From Rhodospirillaceae bacterium bin65 (GTDB lineage Bacteria > Pseudomonadota > Alphaproteobacteria > Bin65), in assembly GCA_002238725.1 (NCBI GenBank), contig MPMX01000001.1, positions 124,001 to 188,000 on the forward strand: a stretch of DNA of 64,000 bases, read 5' to 3'. Both the position numbers and the translations under genes were made by a program. Below, one piece after another: positions 44,091 to 53,059 of this stretch (position 1 is its first letter; each line of letters begins with the position of its first letter). The notes under the pieces are model-generated. The model ran no database searches and was not told the DNA's origin. It saw nothing but the letters and a program-made list of their open reading frames with translations.

Positions 44091-45422
44091 ATGAGACCCA
44101 TCGGGATCGATCTGTTTGCCGGCGCCGGCGGGCTGAGCCTCGGTTTCGAGCAGGCCGGCTTCGACATTGCGGCGGCCGTCGAGATCGATCCGGTGCATTG
44201 CGCGGTTCACAAATTCAATTTCCCACGCACCGCCATTGTCCCCCGGTCCGTCGAAGGCCTGAGCGGAGCCGCGATCGTCGAGGCCGCGGGTATCGGCTAT
44301 CGGCCAGTCGATTGCGTGTTCGGCGGCGCGCCCTGCCAGGGCTTTTCCCTGATCGGACATCGCATACTCGACGACCCGCGCAACCGGTTGGTGCGCGAAT
44401 TCGTTCGCCTCGTCGCCGAACTCGGCGCGCGGACATTCGTCTTCGAGAATGTGAAGGGGCTCACGGTCGGCAGGCATCGCGCGTTTCTCGACGAACTCGT
44501 GACGGAATTTTCGGACGCCGGCTACGATGTGCGGATACCGTGGCGGGTTCTAAACGCGGGCCACTTCGGCACGCCGCAGCATCGCGAACGCCTGATCCTG
44601 CTCGGCGCGCGCAAGGGCGAGCGATTGCCCGACTATCCCGACCCGACAACCAACATCGCCGGCGGGCGAAATCGGATAGACGACCTGCCCGACGGGCCGA
44701 CCTGCGCCGACGCGCTCGGGGATCTTCCCGATGCCGAACGATTCGGGGTGCTGGTCGACTGCGATGCGGTCAAGACCTCCGCTTTCGGAGAACCTTCTAC
44801 TTACGCAACCGCATTGCGATGCCTCACCAACGATGCGTGGCATAGCGGTTATGCGCGCGAGTGGAATCCGGCGGTCCTGACGTCCAGCGCGCGCACGAAA
44901 CATACCGCCATTTCCCGTCGCCGATTTTGCGGCACCAAACCGGGCTCGGTCGAACCGATCAGTAGGTTCTTCAAACTCTGCGCGACGGGCGTCTCGAATA
45001 CACTACGCGCCGGCACGGACGGGGCGCGCGGGGCATTCACAAGCCCACGCCCAATTCACTACCGCTACGATCGCTGTATCACCGTGCGCGAGATGGCTCG
45101 GCTGCACGGTTTTCCGGACTGGTTCCGCTTCAACGCAACCAAATGGCACGGCGCGCGGCAGATCGGCAATGCGGTACCGCCGCCGCTCGGAAGAGCGATA
45201 GCCGGCAGCGTTATCGAAGCATTGGGTATCGTTCCGACCCGAACGTCGCGCGCGATCGCACTCGGCGACGCGGCGCTTCTGTCGCTCGATCTTTCCGGCG
45301 CCGCCGCACAATTCGGAGTTGACGCGCCGCCCAGCCGCCGCGACAGGAAAAGCGGCGCAACGAAGCGCAAACAGATCGACATAGAACGCGAGCGTCTCTC
45401 CGGGCAGCCGGCATATGCCTAA
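44091..45422 (+). CDS. DNA (cytosine-5) methyltransferase
   Basis: A 443-residue C5-methylase. Motif I IDLFAGAGGLSLGF (6-19), motif IV GGAPCQGFS with catalytic C82, motif VI FENVKG (118-123), motif VIII QHRER (163-167) and motif X RQIGNAVPPPL are all intact, so the enzyme should be active. The target recognition region lies between about 200 and 330; its specificity cannot be read. It overlaps the next gene by 8 bases and follows vsr, so the three make one unit that methylates, restricts and repairs. Confidence 0.94.
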   Translation: MRPIGIDLFAGAGGLSLGFEQAGFDIAAAVEIDPVHCAVHKFNFPRTAIVPRSVEGLSGAAIVEAAGIGYRPVDCVFGGAPCQGFSLIGHRILDDPRNRLVREFVRLVAELGARTFVFENVKGLTVGRHRAFLDELVTEFSDAGYDVRIPWRVLNAGHFGTPQHRERLILLGARKGERLPDYPDPTTNIAGGRNRIDDLPDGPTCADALGDLPDAERFGVLVDCDAVKTSAFGEPSTYATALRCLTNDAWHSGYAREWNPAVLTSSARTKHTAISRRRFCGTKPGSVEPISRFFKLCATGVSNTLRAGTDGARGAFTSPRPIHYRYDRCITVREMARLHGFPDWFRFNATKWHGARQIGNAVPPPLGRAIAGSVIEALGIVPTRTSRAIALGDAALLSLDLSGAAAQFGVDAPPSRRDRKSGATKRKQIDIERERLSGQPAYA

Positions 45423-46203
45423 GAAGCTCAACAGATACCAAGCGCTGATCCAGAAGATTTTCTTCGATCGTTATAGGGAAGGCTCGACCGAATTCGAGTT
45501 CGAGCGGGAGGCGTTAGAAGAAGGAGCTGAAGAACTCGGCTTCGCTCGGGTCAAGAACCTCGGCGACGTCGCGTATTCATTCAGGTACAGAAACGACCTG
45601 CCGGATAAGATTTTAGACACCCAGCCCGAAGGACTCGAATGGATCATCGAGGGAGCCGGAAAGGGTCGCTACCGGTTCAGGCTGGTCAAAGAGAACCGAA
45701 TCGTGCCGCGCGACAACCTCGCCGCAATAGACATACCCGACGCGACGCCTGAACTGATCCGGGCCTATGCGCTGGATGACGAACAGGCCCTGTTGGCGAT
45801 CGTTCGCTACAACCGCCTGATCGATACCTTCCTCGGCCTGACGACCTACAGCCTCCAGAACCATCTTCGGACAACCGTCAAGGGCATGGGGCAAATCGAG
45901 ATCGACGAACTTTATATCGGCCTCGACAAGTACGGCTGCCACTACGCCATCCCCGTCCAGGCCAAAGGCGGCAAGGATCGAATCGGTATCGTGCAGACCG
46001 CGCAGGATATCCGTTTCGTAGATGAGAGGTTCCCGGAAATGCGTTGCCGGGCGATTGCCGCTCAATTCTTGGACGATCAGGTCGTTGCGCTTTTTGAACT
46101 CACGCTGCAGAACGAAGAAATCAAAGTGGTCGAAGAGCGGCACTATCGTCTCGTTCCGGGCGACCGACTCGACGACGACGCGATCCGGGCCTACCGCAGT
46201 TAA
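45415..46203 (+). CDS. Probable type II restriction endonuclease (PD-(D/E)xK-like)
   Basis: A 262-residue protein that I cannot assign to a named enzyme. Placement behind the C5-methylase, with an 8-base overlap, makes it the likely restriction partner. A PD-(D/E)xK-like core is visible: E162-x-D164 in QIEIDELYIGLDKYG, then the beta-strand IPVQAK with Q182-x-K184 in place of E-x-K, a variation accepted in the superfamily. The region TPELIRAYALDDEQALLAIVRYN is helical. ATG 45415 is set by the overlap. The alternative is a methylase-associated DNA-binding protein without nuclease activity. Confidence 0.75.
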   Translation: MPKKLNRYQALIQKIFFDRYREGSTEFEFEREALEEGAEELGFARVKNLGDVAYSFRYRNDLPDKILDTQPEGLEWIIEGAGKGRYRFRLVKENRIVPRDNLAAIDIPDATPELIRAYALDDEQALLAIVRYNRLIDTFLGLTTYSLQNHLRTTVKGMGQIEIDELYIGLDKYGCHYAIPVQAKGGKDRIGIVQTAQDIRFVDERFPEMRCRAIAAQFLDDQVVALFELTLQNEEIKVVEERHYRLVPGDRLDDDAIRAYRS

Positions 46204-46214
46204 TTTGCGGCACC

Positions 46215-46574
46215 TTGAACGCGCCAGAGCGCGTGAGGCTTGAGGAGATGGCCCTGATACCGGATTCCCGGGAAACGATCCGGGCGCGGATCGCGCGCCA
46301 TCCGGCCTTCCGCGAGGAACTGCTCAAGGAAGGCGTCGATTGCCTGCCGGCCGGCGATGTCGATACGGGCAAGGCGGTTCTGCGCGATTTCGTCAACGCC
46401 ACCATCGGCTTCGGGGAACTCGGCGAACTGACCGACAAGTCGCCCAAGAGCCTGATGCGCATGCTCGGCCCGGACGGCAACCCGCAGGCCCGGAACCTGT
46501 TCGAGATTATCGGCTGCCTCCAGGACCGCGAAGGTCTCCGCCTCACGGTTCGGGCCGTTCACGACGCGGCGTAA
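46215..46574 (+). CDS. Small helix-turn-helix protein (addiction-module antidote-like)
   Basis: A 119-residue protein. The segment LRDFVNATIGFGELGELTDKSPKSLMRMLGPDGNPQARNLFEIIGCLQ, reduced to its core PKSLMRMLGPDGNPQ, matches the HTH of HigA-like and 'probable addiction module antidote' regulators. The start is unclear: TTG 46215 gives the length reported; ATG 46248 is closer to the conserved start but its ribosome site (GAGGAG) is too near. No HigB or RelE toxin is next to it. It stands 12 bases after the restriction gene, so it might be a controller protein of the R-M operon. Confidence 0.68.
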   Translation: MNAPERVRLEEMALIPDSRETIRARIARHPAFREELLKEGVDCLPAGDVDTGKAVLRDFVNATIGFGELGELTDKSPKSLMRMLGPDGNPQARNLFEIIGCLQDREGLRLTVRAVHDAA

Positions 46575-46595
46575 CCGAACACTTCTCCGGCGTCC

Positions 46596-48917
46596 CTATC
46601 CAATTGTCCCCCCACGCAAAGCCCGCAGCATCCGCTCCGGCGTGAAGGGCTGGACCGTCGCCTGCGCGCCGAGCGGGCGCAGGGCGTCGTTGACGGCGCA
46701 CCAGACGGCAGCGATCGCGCCGATGATGCCGGCTTCGCCGGCGCCCTTGACGCCGGTTTCGGCGCCGGGCTGCGGAGTCTCGACGTGATCGACATGGATG
46801 GGCGGCACCCACCCCGCGCGCGGCAGGGCATAGTCCATCAGCGAGCCGGTCAGCAGGTTACCGTCGCCGTCGTAGACGCAGCGCTCCATTAGCGCCGCGC
46901 CGAGGCCCTGGACCACGCCGCCGACGATCTGCCCGTCGACCAGCGCCGGGTTGACGACGCGGCCGCAGTCCTCGACCACCCAGTGGTTCAGCAGGTCGAT
47001 GGCGCCGGTCTCCGGATCGATGGCGAGATGGCAGGCCTGGATGCCGTTGGCGGCATAGAAAGGCGCGGTCTTCGGCACGAAGCTGCGGGTCGCGCTGAGA
47101 TCGGTCGAGACCTCCGGCGGCAGCTGATGCTGGCGATAGTGCGCGATCTTCGCGACCTCCGCCACGGCAAGCCGCGCCGCACCGCGCCGGTCGATGACAT
47201 GGCCCTCGGCGAGCGACAGGGTCGCGGCGGCCTCCTGCAGCAGGGTCGCGGCGATATCCAGCAGACGCGCGGCGACCGCATCCGCCGCCTGCCAGGCCGC
47301 TGTGCCGCCGATCGCCAGGCCGCGCGAGGCCCAGGCGCCGCCGCCGATCGGCCCGGCGCTGTCTCCCGCCGTCACGGCGACATCCCCGGGCCGCAGTCCC
47401 AGGCGCTCCGCCACGAGCTGCCCGACTCCGGTGAGCGTGCCCTGGCCCTGGTCGGTGCAGCCGACCTGGACCCGCACGACGCCGGACGGCAGCAGCGCCA
47501 CCGTGGCGGTATCCTCGGCGGTGACATCGACCTCCTGCGCGCCGTAGACGCCGGCGCCGGGCGCGGTCAGCTCGACCAGCGTGGCCACGCCGATTCCCTC
47601 GATCCGCCCGGCCGCGCGAGCCGACGCCTGGGTCGCGCGCAGCGCCGGATAATCCATCAGGTTTTCCAGCCGGCCGAGGCAGGCGTGCAGCGAAAGCGCA
47701 TCGGCCCTGACGCCGCCGGCGCCGGTAAACGGGATACCGTCGGCAGGATAATTGCGCCGGCGCAGCTCCAGCGGATCGATGCCGAACCGGTGCGCCGCAT
47801 CGTCGATCAGCACTTCCGTCACCGCCATGGCGACAGGCTGGCCGACCCCGCGATAGGCGCCGGTCGGCGCCTTGTTCTGGGCCAGCACCTGCGCGGCCAC
47901 GCCGACCCGGCCGGCGGTGTACGCACTGCCGATCAGGGACGAGGCGAGACCGGCATCCCCGGCGCTGCCGCGCGGATAGATCGAATAGGGCCCGGCGCCC
48001 ATCGCCATCTCCGCCTCGATGGCCTGCATCGAACCGTCATCGCCCAGCGCGAGGGCCGCCTCGATCGTGAATTCCCGGGCATGAACATCGGACAGGAAGG
48101 ACTCCAGCCGGTCCGCCGCCCATCCGACCGGCCGGCCGAGCAGGCGCGCCGCAGCGACCACGGCAAGTTCGTCGGCATAGGCGTGCAGCTTGATGCCGAA
48201 GGCGCCGCCGACATCGGGGCAGACGACCCGGACCTTGTGCTGCGGCAGGCCGAGCAGGTCGGCCCAGACATCCTGCATCTGGTGCGGCGCCTGGCCGGAT
48301 TGGTACACCGTCAGGGCGCCGTCGGCCGGGTCGTAGTCGGCGAGCACCGCCCGGCCTTCCAGCGGCACGCCGGTCTGGCGCTCGAACACGAAGCGCCGAC
48401 GCTCCGCCGCAGATTCGCCAGTGGGGCTGCCGAACGTCCGGCGCAGCATGACGTTGCTTTCCGCCGCATGGGCCCTGCGCTCGCGGTGCGCCGGATCGGC
48501 GTAGTCCGTTGCCGGCGGCAGCCCCTCGATCTCAAGCAAGACGGCCTCGGCGGCGTCGCGGGCGCGGTCGAGGTTGTCGGCGACGGCGAGGGCAACCGGC
48601 TGGCCCTGATAGTGGACGCTGTCCCCGGCGAGCGCCGGTTGCGGTGGCGGCCGGTGTTCCGGAACCATCGCCAGGCGCGTAACCATCGGCTTGCAGACCG
48701 GCCGCAGATCTTCCGCCGTCAGCACAGCGGCGACGCCCGGCATGGCCCGCGCGGCGGCCGTATCCAGCACCGCAATCCGGCCGTGGGCGGCCGGGCTGCG
48801 CAGGAAGGCGGCGTGCAGCAGGCGCGGCGCCGTCAGGTCGGCGGTAAAGCGGCCGCGTCCGGCAATCAGCCGGCGCGCTTCGCTGCGCGGGATCGATCGG
48901 TCGACGGTATCGTCCAT
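46596..48917 (-). CDS. Xanthine dehydrogenase-family molybdopterin-binding large subunit (orphan)
   Basis: A 773-residue molybdenum hydroxylase large subunit. It starts DRSIPRSEARRLIAGRGRFTADL and has the Mo-site segments VRVVCPDVGGAFGIK, APTGAYRGVGQPVAM and the catalytic Glu in VKGAGEAGIIGAI. The AYRGVGQP loop lacks the AYRCSFR of true CO dehydrogenase, so it is not CoxL of form I. The FAD and [2Fe-2S] subunits that normally go with it are not adjacent. ATG 48917 is chosen for family fit. It may hydroxylate an N-heterocycle or an aldehyde, and neighbours are oxygenases. Confidence 0.85.
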   Translation of the reverse strand: MDDTVDRSIPRSEARRLIAGRGRFTADLTAPRLLHAAFLRSPAAHGRIAVLDTAAARAMPGVAAVLTAEDLRPVCKPMVTRLAMVPEHRPPPQPALAGDSVHYQGQPVALAVADNLDRARDAAEAVLLEIEGLPPATDYADPAHRERRAHAAESNVMLRRTFGSPTGESAAERRRFVFERQTGVPLEGRAVLADYDPADGALTVYQSGQAPHQMQDVWADLLGLPQHKVRVVCPDVGGAFGIKLHAYADELAVVAAARLLGRPVGWAADRLESFLSDVHAREFTIEAALALGDDGSMQAIEAEMAMGAGPYSIYPRGSAGDAGLASSLIGSAYTAGRVGVAAQVLAQNKAPTGAYRGVGQPVAMAVTEVLIDDAAHRFGIDPLELRRRNYPADGIPFTGAGGVRADALSLHACLGRLENLMDYPALRATQASARAAGRIEGIGVATLVELTAPGAGVYGAQEVDVTAEDTATVALLPSGVVRVQVGCTDQGQGTLTGVGQLVAERLGLRPGDVAVTAGDSAGPIGGGAWASRGLAIGGTAAWQAADAVAARLLDIAATLLQEAAATLSLAEGHVIDRRGAARLAVAEVAKIAHYRQHQLPPEVSTDLSATRSFVPKTAPFYAANGIQACHLAIDPETGAIDLLNHWVVEDCGRVVNPALVDGQIVGGVVQGLGAALMERCVYDGDGNLLTGSLMDYALPRAGWVPPIHVDHVETPQPGAETGVKGAGEAGIIGAIAAVWCAVNDALRPLGAQATVQPFTPERMLRALRGGTIG

Positions 48918-48994
48918 GCAAGGTCGGGGATTCGGGTGGCGGACAGGCGGCACTGTAGCCGAGGCGTAAGTCGACAGCCATCTCTGCGATTCGG

Positions 48995-49033
48995 CCCTTC
49001 GATACGCCGATTTGCGGCCACTCAGGACAAGGG
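48995..49033. repeat. Dispersed palindromic intergenic repeat, copy 2 (inverted)
   Basis: CCCTTCGATACGCC then GGCCACTCAGGACAAGGG is the reverse complement arrangement of the unit at 6512-6553. The middle is partly decayed. It lies between divergent genes. Confidence 0.6.
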
Positions 49034-49160
49034 ATTCTGAATGATCGCGCTGATCCCGAGCAGCCCCGGACCCGGTCCGGGACGTATCGGGGGATGCACC
49101 GATCGTCACTCTCTTTGCAAACTGGATCGGCGCTTCGGATTGGCGTATTCAGGAAGCGCC

Positions 49161-50507
49161 ATGGCCCTCGCCACCGACAACAGCAGCTTGCCGCCGGCCG
49201 TCGGCGCCGCCGAGATCGCGGCGCTGGTCGAGCCGACCCGCGTACACCGGCGCGCCTACACGGACCGCGCGGTGTTCGACCTGGAAATGGAACGCATTTT
49301 CGGCCGGGCCTGGATCTTCGTCGCTCACGCCAGCCAGATCCCGCACCCGAACGACCTGATCCGCACGCGCCTCGGCCTGCACGACGTGCTGGTGACGCGC
49401 GATCCGGAAGGCCCGGTCCATGTCGTGCTCAACCGCTGCACCCACCGCGGCACGACCCTGTGCTCCGTCGAGCGCGCCAACGCCGCAAGCCTGGTCTGCC
49501 CCTACCACGCCTGGACTTTCGGCCTGGACGGCACGCTGCGCTCGGTTCCGCACCGCAAGAGCATGCCGGCCAGCTTCGACATGGCCGACCCGGGCCTCAA
49601 CCTGTTCCGCGCGCCGCGGGTCGCCGACTACCGGGGCTTCATCTTCGCCAGCCTGGCCGAAGACGGGCCGGCGGTCGAAGATTTCCTCGGCGACATGACC
49701 GATGTGCTCGACAATTTCATCGACCGCGCGCCGAACGGCGAGGTTACCCAGGAAGGCGGCGCGTTCCGGCTGGAATACCGCGGCAACTGGAAGCTGCATC
49801 ACGAAAACGCCAACGACACGATGCATCCCGGCTTCGTCCACGAATCCTCGGTCAACGCCGCGCGGGAGGACGGCCGCGACTATGCCGAGCCGGCCTACGA
49901 CGAGCACCAGGCCCATGTCCAAATGCTGTCGAACGGGTTCTCGGTGCGGGAATGGCAGTCCCTGGGCCTGCAGGGGCTGGCCAACGGCCACAGCTATATG
50001 GACGGCTTCTACACTCAGGGCATCCTGTCGCCGGACCGGGACGATCCGATTTCCCGCAGCTATCGGGACGCGCTGGAAGCCGCCCACGGGCGGAAGGCCG
50101 CTGCCGGCATCCTGGCGATGGACCGGTTCAACAACCTGGTCTGGCCCAACCTGAACATCAACGCCCAGTATCAGCAGATCCGGGTGGTCCAGCCGGTCGC
50201 GCCCGACCGCACCGTCGTCCAGGCCATGTGCTTCCGCCTCGGTGGCGCGCCGGAGGGCATGTTCCACCGCGCAGTGCGCTTCCTGACCAATCTCAGCTCG
50301 CCCGCGTCGATGATCTTTGCCGACGATGCCGAGATTTTCGAGAAGGTCCAGGCCGGGCTGTCGGACGGCAGGCGGGAATGGCTGGACCAGTCGCGCGGCA
50401 TCGACGAGACGGTCGGCAACGGCCGCATCGCATCGGCCGGAACCAGCGAATTGCCGATCCGCGGCCAGTACCGGGCCTGGCTCGACCATATGACCGCGGC
50501 GCCGTGA
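49161..50507 (+). CDS. Aromatic ring-hydroxylating dioxygenase, alpha subunit (second locus)
   Basis: A 448-residue Rieske oxygenase. Rieske ligands: C93-x-H95 (NRCTHRGTTL) and C113-x2-H116 (CPYHAW). Mononuclear iron: D219, H222, H227 in ENANDTMHPGFVH. The Asp-for-canonical spacing N-x-x-D-x-x-H is normal. ATG 49161 follows AGGA; the longer upstream frame is rejected because it runs through the repeat. The stop overlaps the GTG start of the small subunit. It differs strongly from the subunit at 39890, so it should act on another ring compound. Confidence 0.9.
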   Translation: MALATDNSSLPPAVGAAEIAALVEPTRVHRRAYTDRAVFDLEMERIFGRAWIFVAHASQIPHPNDLIRTRLGLHDVLVTRDPEGPVHVVLNRCTHRGTTLCSVERANAASLVCPYHAWTFGLDGTLRSVPHRKSMPASFDMADPGLNLFRAPRVADYRGFIFASLAEDGPAVEDFLGDMTDVLDNFIDRAPNGEVTQEGGAFRLEYRGNWKLHHENANDTMHPGFVHESSVNAAREDGRDYAEPAYDEHQAHVQMLSNGFSVREWQSLGLQGLANGHSYMDGFYTQGILSPDRDDPISRSYRDALEAAHGRKAAAGILAMDRFNNLVWPNLNINAQYQQIRVVQPVAPDRTVVQAMCFRLGGAPEGMFHRAVRFLTNLSSPASMIFADDAEIFEKVQAGLSDGRREWLDQSRGIDETVGNGRIASAGTSELPIRGQYRAWLDHMTAAP

Positions 50508-50998
50508 CGGACGCTGTGGATCGGAAGGCCGTGGATCGGGGGGCCGTCGAAGCCTTCCTCTATCGTGAAGCCCGCCTGCTCGACGACCACCGGTTCGAGG
50601 ACTGGCTGGCCCTGTTCGCCGACGACGGCCTCTACTGGATCCCGGCCCAGCCCGGCCAGACCGACCGCTTCGGCGCGGCATCGATCGTCCACGAAGACCG
50701 CACGGTCCTGCGCATGCGGGTCCGGCGGCTCAGCCATCCGCGCGCGTGGTCGCTGACGCCGCAGCCGCGCAGTTCCCATCTGCTCGGCAATATCGATGTC
50801 GCGCCGGCGGCCGGCGGCGAAATCGAAGCGGTCGCCTCGCTGCAGGTCGCGATATACCGCGACGGCGACCGGACGCGCTACGACGGCCGCCAGACCGTGC
50901 GCCTCCGGCCCAACGGCGGCGATTTCGAAATCGCGCTCAAACGTATCGACCTGATCGACTGCGACGGCACCCTGGGCGTGTTGCCGGTGCCGATCTGA
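50504..50998 (+). CDS. Aromatic ring-hydroxylating dioxygenase, beta (small) subunit (second locus)
   Basis: A 164-residue NTF2-like subunit. AVEAFLYREARLLDDHRFEDWLALFADDGLYWIP carries the family opening; VHEDRTVLRMRVRRLSHPRAW, then SSHLLGNI, is the conserved beta-subunit core. Start GTG 50504 overlaps the alpha stop as GTGA. It stabilises the alpha subunit, with no own catalysis expected. Electron transfer partners for this pair are not in the neighbourhood. Confidence 0.9.
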   Translation: MTDAVDRKAVDRGAVEAFLYREARLLDDHRFEDWLALFADDGLYWIPAQPGQTDRFGAASIVHEDRTVLRMRVRRLSHPRAWSLTPQPRSSHLLGNIDVAPAAGGEIEAVASLQVAIYRDGDRTRYDGRQTVRLRPNGGDFEIALKRIDLIDCDGTLGVLPVPI

Positions 50999-51044
50999 CC
51001 GGCAATAGCCGACAGACCGCCGCCCCGATCCCGATCCGGGATGA

Positions 51045-51062
51045 ATCGAAAGCCTGCCCCGA
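51045..51062. repeat. Exact 18-bp repeat of the hutG-hutI gap module
   Basis: ATCGAAAGCCTGCCCCGA is identical to 6584-6601. Here too it sits between convergent genes, so the module may act in 3'-end formation. Confidence 0.6.
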
Positions 51063-51081
51063 ACCTACCGAAGCGCGCGCC

Positions 51082-52227
51082 TCACATGCGCTTGGCGACT
51101 TCCTCCAGCATCACTTCCGTCGCGCCGCCGCCGATCGCGGCGACCCGGGCGTCGCGGCTCATGCGCTCGATCGGGCATTCGCGCATATAGCCCATGCCGC
51201 CGTGCAGCTGGACGCAATCGTACATCACCCGGTTGACCAGTTCGCCGCCCATCGCCTTGATCATGGAGACCTCTTTCACGCAATCCCGGCCCTGGGAGAC
51301 CAGCCAGGCGCAGTGGTAGGTGAGGTGGCGGAAGGCCTCGGCCTGGGTCGCCAGCGTCGCCAGCTTGTGGCGCACCACCTGCTTGTCCCACAGGACGCCG
51401 CCGAACGCCTTGCGGTCCTTGACATATTGCGTCGTGATCGCCAGCGCGCTTTCCATCGAGCCCGCGTTCATGGCGCCGGCGACCAGCCGCTCGTTCTGGA
51501 AATTTTCCATCACGGCGTAGAAGCCCTTGTTCTCCTCGCCGAGGATGTTCTCGTAGGGGATTTCGCAGTCCTCGAAGACCAGCTCGGCGGTGTCCGAGCA
51601 GCGCCAGCCATGCTTGTCGAGCTTCTTGGCGACCTTGAAGCCGGGTGCGCCCTTCTCGACGATGAACATCGAGATGCCGCGCGAACCCTTGGCGTGCGGA
51701 TCGGTGCGGGCGGCGACGAAATAGACGTCAGACAGGACGCCGTTGGTGATGAACACCTTGGCGCCGTTGAGCACCCAGCGGTCGTTGCCCTTGCGCCTGG
51801 CTCTTGTCTTGAGAGCGGCGACGTCGGAGCCGCCGTCCGGTTCGGTCACCGCGATGCTGCTGACCTTGCGGCCGGCGATCAGGTCGGGCAGCAGGCGCTC
51901 TTTCTGTTCGTCGGTGCCGGCGTTGATGAGGTGCGGCACCGCCATCTCGGCATGGGCCGAAGTGCTCCCGGCAAAGCCGCCATAGCTGGTCTTGCCCAGC
52001 TCCTCCCACTGGGCGACCATGGCGACCGGCCCCATATCTGTGCCGCCGTAGGCCTCGGGCGCCTGGATCCCGAAGAAACCGAGTTCGCCCATCCGGGCAA
52101 ACGCGCTGCGCGGGATTTCCCCGGCCTCCTCCCAGGCATCGCCCTCCGGCTCCACTTCCTGTTCGATGAAGCGCCGCGCGGTGTCGCGCAGCATACGGTG
52201 CTCTTCGGTGAGATAGACGGGATCCAT
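51082..52227 (-). CDS. Acyl-CoA dehydrogenase
   Basis: A 381-residue FAD enzyme that makes an alpha,beta-unsaturated acyl-Co[17 protein letters not shown] and FITNG are the FAD/substrate signatures; [21 protein letters not shown] and [21 protein letters not shown] are typical of the C-terminal half. At the MCAD catalytic position it has IGGGATEV without Glu, while FQNERLVAG offers a Glu at the isovaleryl/long-chain-type position. It may therefore act on branched acyl-CoAs; this is my reading by eye. It stands alone, convergent with the dioxygenase pair. Confidence 0.92.
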   Translation of the reverse strand: MDPVYLTEEHRMLRDTARRFIEQEVEPEGDAWEEAGEIPRSAFARMGELGFFGIQAPEAYGGTDMGPVAMVAQWEELGKTSYGGFAGSTSAHAEMAVPHLINAGTDEQKERLLPDLIAGRKVSSIAVTEPDGGSDVAALKTRARRKGNDRWVLNGAKVFITNGVLSDVYFVAARTDPHAKGSRGISMFIVEKGAPGFKVAKKLDKHGWRCSDTAELVFEDCEIPYENILGEENKGFYAVMENFQNERLVAGAMNAGSMESALAITTQYVKDRKAFGGVLWDKQVVRHKLATLATQAEAFRHLTYHCAWLVSQGRDCVKEVSMIKAMGGELVNRVMYDCVQLHGGMGYMRECPIERMSRDARVAAIGGGATEVMLEEVAKRM

Positions 52228-52326
52228 GGCGGCCGGCGGGGATGTTGTCGATTGGCCGGAAGGTTGTAGTCCCGCCGCCTGCCGTTGAAAAGCCGCGCCT
52301 GACCGCGACCGGCCCTTCGATACGCC

Positions 52327-53055
52327 CTATCCCTGGACCAACAGCCCGGCGCCGGCGAACAGCAGGAACCACAGAATGACGAGCCGGAAGGTATCGGCGC
52401 CGATCCGGCTGAACAGCTTCACCCCCAGAAAGGTGCCGATCAGCGTGACCGGCGCGGCGTAGACGACCAGCCAGATGACCTCTTCGGTGAAGAAGCCGGC
52501 GACGATCTGGGCGCCGCAGGCGATCGACAGGATCAGCGTGTTGAAAGGCTGGTAGATGCTGCGCGCCACCGCCGGCGACCAGCCGCGGAACTGGGACCAG
52601 ATCACCGGCAGGGCGCCGGACAGGCCGATCATGCCGCCGAGCACGCCGCCGACGAAGCCGACCGCGCCGTCGGCGACCGGGCGTTTGCCGGGAAACGGCG
52701 CCTTCATGCGCACCAGCAGGCCGAAGCCGCTATAGACGACGATCACCACGCCGACCGCCATCCTCACCGTATCGGCCGGCAGATGGTCGAGCAGCCAGAC
52801 GCCGATCGGGATGCCGGCGACGCCGGCGGCGACCATCGGCATCGTGCGCCGCCAGTCGAGCTGATCCTTGAAGGCAGGCACGCTGGCGACCTGCGCGATC
52901 ACCGAGGCGGCCAGGATCAAGGGCACGGCGACTGCCGGGCTGAGCACATAGAGCCAGAAGGCCGATGCGGCGAGCGCCGTGCCGAAGCCGGCCAGCCCGC
53001 TCATCAGCCCCGCCGCCAGCGCGCCGAGCAGCACGAAGAGTAGATCGAGGGTCAT
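52327..53055 (-). CDS. TSUP/TauE-SafE family permease
   Basis: A 242-residue inner-membrane protein with about seven to eight hydrophobic helices in two repeats. The opening LLFVLLGALAAGLMSGLAGFGTALAA contains the G-x-x-x-G-x-G-F/G motif of the family, and the second repeat is GFVGGVLGGMIGLSGALP. These proteins usually export or import sulfonate or other organic anions; the substrate here is unknown. ATG 53055 (MTLDLLF) is chosen over an ATG ten codons upstream because it starts the first helix. A fragment of the dispersed repeat abuts its stop. Confidence 0.85.
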   Translation of the reverse strand: MTLDLLFVLLGALAAGLMSGLAGFGTALAASAFWLYVLSPAVAVPLILAASVIAQVASVPAFKDQLDWRRTMPMVAAGVAGIPIGVWLLDHLPADTVRMAVGVVIVVYSGFGLLVRMKAPFPGKRPVADGAVGFVGGVLGGMIGLSGALPVIWSQFRGWSPAVARSIYQPFNTLILSIACGAQIVAGFFTEEVIWLVVYAAPVTLIGTFLGVKLFSRIGADTFRLVILWFLLFAGAGLLVQG

Positions 53056-53059
53056 GCGG

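Noticed and set aside
46596-48917. Form I carbon monoxide dehydrogenase large subunit (coxL)
   Set aside because: The active-site loop reads AYRGVGQP, not AYRCSFR, and the other CODH subunits are missing.
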